Shown here in pieces: positions 47,413 to 57,700 of a stretch of DNA of 64,000 nt (positions within the stretch are counted from its first letter, which is position 1; every line of letters starts with the position of its first letter). A program made the position numbers and the translations under genes. Origin of the DNA: Monocercomonoides exilis (lineage: Eukaryota; Preaxostyla; Oxymonadida; Polymastigidae); assembly GCA_001643675.2 (NCBI GenBank), contig LSRY02000025.1, positions 622,001-686,000 on the forward strand. Direction: 5' to 3'. Under the pieces are notes generated by a model. The model was given only the letters and a program-made list of their open reading frames with translations, made no database searches and had not been told where the DNA came from.

Positions 47413-50113
47413 TGAATCAGCTTCTGCTTCCTCCTCCTCCTCTTCTTCTTCTTCCCTCGCCCCCATCTCCATCCCTCACTTCTCCATCGAAGGCGTCTCG
47501 TCTGCCACAGCCTTCTTCCCCGACTTCATCCGCCGCTCGCCCTGGCTCTACTCCACCAACACTGCCTCCTCCTCTTCTCCTTTCTCCTCCCTCTCCTTCG
47601 CTGCAACTGGATTTCTTCGCCTGCTGAAGAACCCAGTTGACGTGGCGCGCAAGCTAATCCCGTCGTCGGCACACCGCTTTGACGATGTGCAGGACTTACT
47701 GGTGCTGGCGTGGAAGTTCCTGGTGGAAGGAGGAGCACCCACAGATCAACTGTCTGCTCCTTCTTCTTCTTCTTCTTCTTCTTCTTCCTCTCACTCACAC
47801 AACACAACAGCCAATGGCGCTGCTTCTAATGACGTGGCCATCTCGTTTGTGGACTTTGTGCTGAACGATGCAGCATGGCTGAACGAGTTCACCACCTGCC
47901 TCGTCTTCTTCCTCAACCAGGCGCTCTCTCAGATCAACGCCGGCGGAGCTGCTGCCTCAAAGGACCCCTTCACCACCCACTTCACACAGACCACGACGAT
48001 CCAGCTGTGCATTAACATCCTCCTCTACCTCAGCGCCTTCCGCTCCTTCTCGGTCTCTCTCAACCTGCCTCTCGTTGCCTCTCTCCGTGTGCCCATCCAA
48101 CCTGCCTTGAGCGACGGAACCGTCGGAGACCAGCTGATACTGTCGCTGCTGCACTGCTTCAGCCGCTACTCTTCCTCAACTGCGGTCTCCTCCATCGACA
48201 CCCCCATCGCTTCCTATCTGTTCACTGCCTCTTCTTCCTCTGGCGCGGCTCTGGCAGGGACGATTCTGACGATCCTGTGCAACATCTCCCCCTTCATCAA
48301 GTCAGTTGCGAAGATTCCAGCGTCTGCGCTGGTGGACTGCCTTGTGGGTGTGGCTCGGCCCATGTTCTTTTATACGCACTTGGGCCATGTTTTTGACTAT
48401 CTGAGGGATTTATTGGAGGTGTTTAAGAACATTGTGCAGTATCAGGCAGATGGGAACTCGTTTCTGATCTACAATCTTGTGTGCCATGCAGATGTGATTG
48501 AGAAGCTGGCGGAGACGAGGACGAAGAAGAAGAAAGTGATGCGGCCGGTGAAAAGGGCGATGGAGGTGAAGGGAGAAGGAAAAGAAGGAAAAGAGAAAGG
48601 TGAGAAAGGTGAAGGAGAAGAAGGAGAGGAGATGGAGGAAGTGGAAGAGGAAGAACTGGATGATTATCCAGCAGAACTCGATATTCGAACGAAGCAGATG
48701 GCTGAGGCAGTGATGAAGGTGTATCAGGACATTCAAGTAAAGATGAGTGAAAAACCCGAGGCGCTTAAGGAGGAAGGAGGAGGAGAAGGGAAAGAAAAGC
48801 AAAACGAGAAGGAAGCAAGCAAAAACAGTGTGAAGGACGCAGAGGAAAGCGAAGGAGCGAGAATGATGGCGATGCCTGGGACGGGGAAAGCAAACAGCAA
48901 CAGCAGCAGTGGAAGAGAAGTTGATTCATCAGCCCCTGCAATGGTGCTGCCTTCAGTGCCCACTTTTGACTTGTCGCAGCCATCGCTTCCCAAACAGCCA
49001 GCTTCACTGCCAAAGGATGCAGTGCAAAACGGGAAGTCTGCAGCAGAAGGGTCAATGAATGCTGCTACTTCATCATCTTCCTCTTCCTCTTCCTCCTCTT
49101 CATCATCATCTTCTTCTTCTTCCTCTTTACTTCCACCCCAGACTCTTCCACCTCTTTCCTCCATTCTCCCACCTAATGGCCAGTCCGTGCGCCCACCCGT
49201 TGCCTGGATCCGGCAGAGGAAAGCGACACTTCCGGTCGCGCCTCTGCTGCATCTGGTGCGCTATCTGTCTCCCTTGTTCATCTCCACACCCGCACGCCGT
49301 GCTGGGATCATCCCAACAGCCTCGTCTTATTCGACAGCCGGGTCAGGCGCCTCTCTTGTTGGCGTGCCGCTGGGCAGTCTGAATGCTTCGGGGTTGCCTG
49401 GAAGAGGAGGAGGAGGAGGAGGAATGGGAGCATCAGCAGGAGGAGCAAGTGGCTCAAACAACACAAGCAGCGGAGGAAGCAGCGGAAATAGCGGCAGTAA
49501 TAATAGCAACAGTGCTGGTAGTTCTGCTCAGGCGTCTGAGCAGATGCTGCTGGCGAGTGGAGAAGTTCCCTTGGCGACTGAAGAAGAGAACATCGCGTTT
49601 CTGAAGAAGCTGACGCTGGTGGGTGTATTGCCTGTGCCGCATCCAATCTACATCAGGCGGTTCCAGCCGAACGAGGCAACGTCTTCGTGGTTTGCAGCGA
49701 TTATGTGGGGGAATGTGGTGTTTAAGTACGGCAGCCGGAAAGGGCTGAGCGGAGGAGGAGGAGGGCTGGACGGAGGAGAGAAAGGAGGGAAAGGGAAAGC
49801 TGGGCCGGATCCGGACACGCCAGCAGCAGGTGCGACGTCGGCGGTGCTGTGGGACGAGACGAAGATTCGGTATTTTGATGCAGAGGAACCGGAGAAGACG
49901 AATGCGCAAGGCGGACAAGGAGAAGGAATGGGAGGAGAGGAAAGGAGTGGGAGTGGGAGTGGGATGATGATGCAATCGTCACCATCATCTGCTTCTTCCT
50001 CATCATCTTCGTCATCATCATCATCTTCTTCTTCTTCTTCATCTTCTTCTTCCATTCCATCAGCTTCTGGCGCTGATCCTCATAGATTTGATCAGCCTCC
50101 GATGCCTCTTTAA
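45776..50113 (+). CDS. HID1: HID1 homologue, Golgi/secretory-granule sorting factor, 1370 aa
   Basis: Exons 45776-45842, 45906-46454, 46511-46575 and 46682-50113; GT/AG introns in phases 1, 1, 0; 4113 nt in total. The N-terminus MGGGNSKIIEERL carries Gly-2 and Ser-6, the N-myristoylation pattern known for HID1. Family blocks follow in order: VFLDQFLDSL, KILFCIKLLTRIISVL, LWDHIWTSGIAV, LTLIRLLLVCIS, VDPWVDELSNESLPF, LMISLLNSVFGYNPNW. At the C-terminus is LVGVLPVPHPIYIRRFQPNE with SSWFAAIMWGNVVFKYG, nearly identical to animal HID1. The length far exceeds the usual ~790 aa because of a Met/Gly/Asn-rich insert (about 47060-47200), Ser runs and an acidic Lys/Glu insert. HID1 acts peripherally at the medial/trans-Golgi in dense-core vesicle formation. 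Confidence 0.93.
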
Positions 50114-50506
50114 GAGTGAGTTATTGCACTTTTGTTAGGTTTGTTAGGCTTGATTGGGCTTGCATTGAGTTTAAAGTTATGTACGTTTGTTGCTTTTTAA
50201 GAATTTGTGAAGCAATTTTCATGTCATGCGGAATTATCTTCACGCTCACTTCTCATTTGCACAGTTCACCTTTTGCTTTTTTTTTCTTATTAAAAAGGAA
50301 AACAAAAGGGTTTTTAGAGTAAAATAATCGAGAAATGAAATTAGGAATGGTTAATTGTTTCAGGAGAAAAACATAGAAAAATCTTGCTTGTGAAAATTGA
50401 TAAGTTCTGTTGTTAAAAAAAAGAGTTGCTAATCAATGAATGAAGAAATTAGTTGATTTTCAAGAATGATTTCCCTGCGATATTTCCTTGATGACGCTCT
50501 CTTTTT
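50114..50506. other. 3' flank of HID1, no gene
   Basis: T-rich sequence after the HID1 stop at 50113; only short frames (50116-50322) without coding character. Confidence 0.45.
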
Positions 50507-50863
50507 TTGAATGGACTTTCCATTTTTAATCAAAACAATATTTCCCAATGTTTTGATAAATGCCAGTTCAAAAATCTTCTCCATGTCTTCGTCAAAGTTC
50601 GACACAAAGAAATGTTCAAATTATCGCTTATAATCACAATATTTTCCGAATTGTTTCATTTTTATGTTCAAATTTTTGATTTTTGTTTGAATGAAGGAAT
50701 GAAAATAAAACCAGTTGAAAAATGCAAAGAAGAAGGGATGAAAGAAATCGAGGGGAAAAGAGAATTTCACTCTTTCGGATCGTTTTCATATAACGAGAAA
50801 GATGAGCAGAATTTTTGTGTATTGGAAAGATGTCACATATTGGTTCCCGATTTAAAACTGTGA
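50507..50863 (+). pseudogene. repeat-family fragment related to 8.65-8.80 kb
   Basis: An open frame of 118 codons whose C-terminal half (LNEGMKIKPVEKCKEEGMKE, then IEGKREFHSFGSF and YNEKDEQNFCVLE) matches the broken plus-strand sequence at 8655-8800 almost word for word, including the surrounding DNA. The N-terminal half is hydrophobic and unconvincing. The two copies share a dispersed repeat or a decayed gene family of unknown function. Confidence 0.5.
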
Positions 50864-50869
50864 AATAAT

Positions 50870-51482
50870 TTGAATATTTCGCCAAATTTGACACATTTGA
50901 ATATCATCATTCGTCGAATGATATTTTTTGTTTTTAATAAAAATTATGATTCTTATTGAAAAATCCGATAAGAACATAGTTTTTTAAATCATTATCACTC
51001 AATTGGTGGAACAGATTTTTTTTTTAATTTTTTTATGGATTATGAAAAGAAAACCATAAAGATGATGAAAAATCTTCAGATTCTGTTAATAGCAACTATT
51101 TTAATAAGGATTTTTAGATTAAAGTTAAATAAAGAAGCAAATTGTTTGAGGAATGAAGAAAATTTTATATTTCTATCATATTATGAAAATAATTGTCCAT
51201 TTTTTTTGTAATGAAATTGAATTTTATTGCTAATTTGAAAGTTATTGCATCTTTATTTTTCATTAATAAAACAAATTATTAAAGTTAGAATTTTTATTTT
51301 ATAATTAATTAAAAATGATTTCTATGATAAATTTCGGACCCAAAAAGTTCCTTTTTCCCAATCTCTTTATTGTTACACATTTTTCCAAATAAATTTATTT
51401 AAAGAAACTGTTCTTTCAATTAAGAGATAATTTTCGAATTACAAAATATTGGGTTAGATCTTTTAAGTTCTTTGATTTTGCT
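50870..51482. other. AT-rich upstream region of calreticulin
   Basis: Nothing but A/T-rich sequence with T runs. The calreticulin promoter should lie here; no motif recognised. Confidence 0.45.
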
Positions 51483-52966
51483 ATGTTTTCACTTCTTACA
51501 ATATTTTTGTGGATCATTTCAACATTCGCTGAAGTTTATTTTACAGAAGAATTTGATTGTTTGTGAATTGCTTTGATTTTCTTTTGCTTTTTATTTTACT
51601 TTAAAATCTTTTTCTAACTCTATTATTCCAAATCTAAAAACGCTTTGTTTATTTCATTTTAGATACATGGAGATCTAGATGGGTAGAAGGAAAATATTAT
51701 GAAAAAGATGGACTTCAAGGGAAATGGGGATGGCAAATACCTTTATATTACAATAAAAAGGAGCTTGATTTCTGTCTATCGACAATTGAAGATAAAAAAT
51801 ATTATCAAATCAGTTGCGATATGGGGAAAACTTTTTCTACAAAAGATAAAGATTTGATTGTTGCATTTACAGTGAAAAATCAAGAAGAAACAAGATTTGC
51901 AGGTGGTTACCTGAAGCTATTTCCGGAAGGCATCGATCAAGAACAACTAAATACGCAAACACCATTTTATTTAATGTTTGGGCCAGACTGGAACGGAAAA
52001 CTGAACAACATGCTTCGTGTTCTTATCCGATATAATAACCGAAACTTTGAGTTGCGCTCACATCACGCTTGTCCACCAGATAAGAACACATACTTATACA
52101 CTTTCATAATCCATCCTGATTGGACATATGAAATTCATCTTAACGATCAGTTGGAAAGAAAAGCTCCCATGGAAGAGGAATTTGACTTTGTTAGACCTCG
52201 TCTGATTCCAGATCCAAATGCGAAAAAGCCTGATGATTGGGAAGACGAAATGGAGATATACGATCCATCTGATAGAAAGCCAGCTGACTGGGACCAGCCG
52301 ATGGTTGTTGACGACCCAACTGATGTGAAGCCCGAGGATTGGAACGAGACAACGATGGGTGAATGGAAACCACGTAGAATAGCCAATCCCCTGTACAAAG
52401 GAACGTGGTATCCTCGCATCATCCCCAACCCGAAATACAAAGGCCCATGGGAGCCTCCGCTGGTTCCCAACCCGCTCTTTGAGAAAGAGAAAGAGACGTA
52501 CCACTTCTCGAAAGTCAGATATGTTGGGTTTGATGTGTACCAAGAAAAATGCGGCACACTCTTCGATAAAATATTCATTGGGGATGACTGGGCAGAGTAT
52601 CGTGCGTATTTGGCTGTTACGTGGGACCCATTCCACCGCGCAGAGGTGGAAGGCGAGAAGAAGAAGTCTGGATCGGCAGATGTGAGGGACGCAAAGCCGA
52701 TGGGAGTGGCGAATCTGAACTCTCGGCAGGAGAGAGAGAAGAGGAGGAAAGAGGAAGAAGACAGGATGATTGAAAGGAAGCGGAAGGAGCTGGAGGAAGA
52801 GGCAAGAAGGAAGAAGCTTCTGGAAGAAGAAGAGGAGGAAGAGGAAGAGGAATTCGAAGAAGACGAAGACGATGAAGAAGAAATTGATGTGGATGAAGAG
52901 ATATCCACAAAGAAAGATAAAGGCACCACAAAGAAGGGGAAAAGCGATGAGAAATATGAACTCTGA
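51483..52966 (+). CDS. CRT: calreticulin, ER lectin chaperone, 459 aa
   Basis: Exon 1 is 51483-51558 and exon 2 is 51663-52966, with a 104-nt GT/AG phase 1 intron; 1380 nt in total. Exon 1 encodes a signal peptide (MFSLLTIFLWIISTFAEVYF), and the junction restores FTEEFDYTWRSRWV, the classic calreticulin start. The globular lectin domain has GGYLKLFPEG and FYLMFGPD, so the Tyr, Lys, Tyr and Asp used for glucose binding are kept. The P-domain has three KP-x-DW repeats (about 51.2-52.35 kb equivalents KKPDDWEDE, RKPADWDQP, VKPEDWNET) and three GxWxPxxxxNPxxKG-type repeats. GTLFDKIFIGDDW then closes the lectin fold. A Glu/Lys-rich acidic tail follows. The absence of a membrane segment separates it from calnexin. 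The protein ends in KYEL instead of KDEL, and the first Cys of the conserved lectin disulfide is Asn. Confidence 0.95.
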
Positions 52967-53268
52967 GTCTTGTTTAAGAGCAAACATCCCGTAGAACCAA
53001 TGAGCGCTATGCATTGGTGGATCGCTGCCCTTTTATTCTTCTATGTTGATATTTCTATCTTTATCATTTCTAGATTTTGAAGGATCTTACAAACTTTTTT
53101 TTTCCTTTCATATTTAACACATTTTGTTCATTTTGTCTCATAATAGGTATTTTTTTTAAAAGAAATAAAAGAATTGCGTATACATTGATTTGTTAGAGTT
53201 TTTCTTAATATATTGAAAGGTTCAATTTTTTTTTATTTTAACTTACTTTTTCAAAGTTTTTGAAAATA
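52967..53268. other. 3' flank of calreticulin, no gene
   Basis: T-rich sequence with several poly-T runs (for example about 53095-53104). No coding frame. Confidence 0.45.
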
Positions 53269-53517
53269 GTGAGTCACAAATCCGGGACATATTACAAATC
53301 CGGGAAAGTGCATAAATTTCAGGTTTGATAAAACTTTTCGCTCATCCATTTGTTTCAAATTACATAAATGAAGCATTTGAAGTTAAAAAAGCAATTTTTT
53401 TAACTTCAAATGCTTCATTTATGTAATTTGAAACAAATGGATGAGCGAAAAGTTTTATCAAACCTGAAATTTATGCACTTTCCCGGATTTGTAATATGTC
53501 CCGGATTTGTGACTCCC
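53269..53517. mobile_element. 249-bp TA-flanked hairpin MITE
   Basis: The ends GTGAGTCACAAATCCGGGAC (left) and GGGAGTCACAAATCCGGGAC (right, read inward) differ at one base near the tip. They are flanked by TA at 53267-53268 and 53518-53519. The whole element is a nearly perfect palindrome (arms of ~120 bp around GCAA at about 53391). ACAAATCCGGGA occurs twice in each arm, 18 bp apart. TA target duplications are the mark of the Tc1/mariner/pogo superfamily, so such a transposase probably mobilised it. Confidence 0.85.
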
Positions 53518-54636
53518 TAAATATCAAAGTCAGAGTCTTCGATTGGCCAAAAATAATAATTTTGAAAATTCATGATGAATTTTCTAACATACGAAAAGGA
53601 AAATTCGTTGAAATTAGATTTTAGAGGCTCCAAAACAATAATAAGTTAACTCATAGAAAGAGAAATTTCTTGGAAAAAAAACATCCTTTTTGATATAGAA
53701 GAATGGGTTTTTGAATTTTTGAAAAGCTTTCTATTTAAGTAATTTTGCATATTATTGATGATATAGCCAGTACATTATCGTATAATTTAATAAACTCACA
53801 GATACATCAATATTTTCTCTTTTGAACTGCGTCTTAGAAATAATAGTTCAAAACATTAAATATCAAAATATTTTGATTTATCAGAACAAAAAGTTTTCTG
53901 TTTTATATTTCTTTATCTTGCAATAGAATTTTAATTCAGATGAAATACTTCTGACATCATTCTCAATCTCTATATTGAGAAAATGGATTTATTAAAAGTA
54001 TTTAAAAATGGAGGCATAACCTTCCTGCTTTGCTTGTTGACGTTAAAACAATAAGAAGAAAAGCAAATATGAATATTAGAAAAATGACAAGAAAGAAAAT
54101 GAGCAAACAATTGGGGATGAAGACAATAGAAAAGAAATCATATCTATGGAAAAGAATGCTTAAAAGAATCAAAAAAATTTTTTCAATATGATTAACTACA
54201 ATTCATGGATCATAGACCGGTACGTGAATATCAAAGTTAGGGTATGATATTCAATGTATTTTACTTTTTTTTTTTTTATCTGTTTGTTTCAAATTTTGCA
54301 ATATGAATTGAGTGTTTTAACTAGGAGAAGTGCATATTTAATTCATTTTTTTCCATGCAAATATTTCAAATTTTATGCAAACATTTTAGTAACAGAAATT
54401 GTTGTTAGCCTTTTGCATTGACGATTGAAGAGAAACAAAAAGAAACAGAAAATTGAAAGAAAGAAAATAAGGAGATTCATGGGAAAGCGGGGAAGATTTG
54501 AATATTTTTATTGGTTCGGAGCATGTGTGATGATTGAAGCAAATGAAAAAATTCGAGCTAATGATTTCCAATAAGTTTTCTTTATGAATTATTGATTTTC
54601 ATTTCTTTTCCTTTATTAAACGTTGCATTGAACTGA
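53518..54636. other. AT-rich spacer without a gene
   Basis: No coding frame of quality. Poly-T/A runs only. Confidence 0.45.
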
Positions 54637-54743
54637 AACATGCCTGCACATTTCCGGAGTGGAATCAGTCAAAGTCATAATTGATGAAAAAGAAAACAAA
54701 ACACTCTGTAATTTGAAAGTAATGGTTCAGATCGATTCTGGAA

Positions 54744-57700
54744 ATGAAATGGCTTCTTGCTTGGGAATTCTTCATGGAATGTCATGAGGAATATTTTGGA
54801 TGCACAATGCACAATAATTGTGCAATTGATACGGAAGAAAAGAAATACGAAAGCGAACTGGAAAATGATTTTGTGTTGTTTAACAGTTCGCTTTCTTTGA
54901 AAAAAATGAAGTTCTTTTCTGGTGAAAGGGTTGGAGGAATAACCATTGTCTCTGATTCGGTCGTATCTTTGAAAGGTTGCTCCTTGATGCTAATGGGAAC
55001 AAGGAAAAGAAGTTTCTTTATGTGCGGGAAAGGAAGAATATCCATTTTTAACGGATCTTTACTCAAAGATAGCTCTGAATGCCTGATACCGCCGCTTGTT
55101 TCTCCTTCAAAAGAAGAAATGAATTGGATCCATTCCGGGATTTTATCGGTTGCATTTTCAGTGTTTGGATCATTTCAAATTGCAGAGAAGCCATTTATGG
55201 ATTTCAGCGCTGCTGAAGGGATTTCAGTTGAAAGCACGAAATTCAGCAACATATCCTTTGCGAATACAAATGATTGCGCACTACCAAATTATTGTGGCAT
55301 GCCTCAAGCGAAAATCACTTTAAAAAGTTGTTCTTTCAATACGGTGGAAAATGTTTTTGAGGGAGGAATTACTCGTTCTATCAACTCGGGATTGATTGAG
55401 ATGTGTTCATTAAATAACACACTCTGTTCGTGCCTTCGAAGTTGGAATTACCACAATCCAAATATGACGCACCAATTCAATCCAACAGAACTCAATTTTG
55501 AAAGGGACGAATGGCACAATGCTCATGCAATTGAAAATTTCACGTATTTTTCTGACACTTCTTCAGGAGGTGCTATTTGCTTAATTCAGCAAGAATCAGC
55601 TTCTGTTTTTATTTCAAACTGTTTGTTTGATAATTGTAGTTCGAATTTTTACGGAGGAGCAGTATTTTGCAAAGAAATATTCTCAGTAGATGTTAAAGAA
55701 ACTTCTTATAAAAATTGTTCGACAAAACACGGAGATGGGGGAGGTATTTGTTTGATGACTGTTTCTAATTGTTTTTTGATAAAAGAAAATTCATTTTTTA
55801 ATTGCTCAAGTTCAACATATGGAGGTGCAGTTTATATAACATTCTCAAATTTCGATGCGGGTTGTGTTGGGATGGAAGATGATGTCGGAAGCAATGCATG
55901 CATTGATAACTGCTTTTTTAATTCCTGCACAATCAAAAATGATGGAGGAGGGACCTTTTGCATCGATGTTCAATCTGCTCCATTTGTCATGAGAAGTTGT
56001 TCGTTTTTTCATTCAAAGGCAAACAACATGGGAGGTGCACTTTACATGACATTCGACAGGCAAACCAACAAAAATCTTATTCCTTTGTTATTTTGTTTTT
56101 TTCATAACTGCTCTATTGTTGCTTCAGCAAACAAGTTAGGCGATATAATATATCTAAAGGATTATTCACGAATGAGAATTTCTCCTCCTCCATTTGTGAG
56201 TTGCTTCACCACAATCAATTCGTTGCAAGCAGTTTATGCATTTGCTCCTAATGAAACTGCCACATCTTTGTGGCTTCCAGCTCAGCAGTTTCATTATCTT
56301 GGTGTTCTCGGAGACGATACGAGGAATGAATGCGGGTTGAGTTCTCTATTTCCGTGCAAAACAATAAAACGAATTTTGAGCAGAGACCTAAATTCGTCGA
56401 TTTGGGTGATTTGTGTTGGAGTTAGTATACATTTGTCGGAAGAAGAAAGAATCAATGTCCAGTCGAGTGTTATTTTCCTGTTTGGAGAAGGAATAGAAAA
56501 AAGTTTATTATCAACAGTAAAAATTAACGATGCAAATTGCGACTTTTCAATAAAACATGGGGAGATATTGATAAGGATGCTGACCATCGAGCGATCAGGC
56601 TTCAAACCAGGCATTGTTTTATTTGAAGTGATGAATTCAGGAAAGCTGACTCTGGAAAATCTGAAAGTCAATTCAACAAGAGAAAACACTTTGTTAACTC
56701 CATTCACTTCACATTTGATAAAATGCGAGAGTTATGGTTCTGTTTCTCTTGAAGGAGTTTCAATAATTGGGATTATTATGGATGACATCCCCCTTCTTCC
56801 AAAAATAACCACTGATTTTATCGTATCAAATTGCACGTTTATTAAAATCATTCGGAAAAGAGGGAATGGAAGTGTGGTGCAACAGACAATAGGATGCTCC
56901 GAAACAATAAAAATTGATAACGTTTCAATTTCAGAAAGTCGTAGCGAGGCTGGAAATGGGGGAGGAATGAGCATCGTGATGGAGGATACAGGGAGCTTGA
57001 TCATGGGTGCTGCTGAGGAAATGGAGTTTAAGAGTTGTGGCGCAGGAAACAATCAGACAATAAAAGGGAGAGGAGGAGGATTATTTCTACAGGTGGAAGG
57101 AAATGTTGCTTGTTTGTTGTTGAAAATGCTTCAGTTTCAGAACTGTGATGCATGGAAAGGGAAGAATATATTTGTGGAAGCTGAACGAATAGGTAATGTT
57201 GTGAACAGGGAGCGTTTTGCATATTGTTTATCACTTGATCGAAGCAAAGAAGAGGAGGCTATGGGAATGAGCAGGGAGCATGAGGAGTTCTATGTTCCAT
57301 TACTGTTCTATTTGCAGAGCTCGTTTGACGGACCGGCATTTGTTGGTGGGGTGAACAACCTTGACTTTGACCAATGCGGTTTCAGTGGATATCCGTGCTC
57401 GTCGATTTGGCATACCGTTGAATTGCGTTTCAAATCATCGACTCGAGAAATCCAAGTGAATGAGGGGTTTGAATGGAGGGAGATCGTGGAGATGAAGGAT
57501 TATGAATGGAATATACGTGCAGGGCTGAAAGGAAGGAATGTGAAAGTATCTCCACAAGGAGATGTACCTGAAAGTGGAATGATTGTAGTGAGCAAAAAGT
57601 CAACTTTGGTAAATATCTCATTTGTACTATGTTCTTCTCTCTCTGGTAGTGCCACAACGTTCATCAGTTGCTTATCGGATGAGTTGGATGTTGTGGATTG

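Noticed and set aside
46657-47472. 271-codon minus-strand open frame rich in Glu, Pro, Phe and Ile
   Set aside because: It is antisense to the Ser/Met/Gly-rich part of HID1 and reflects TCT/TCA and GGGATG repeats read backwards; no family signal.
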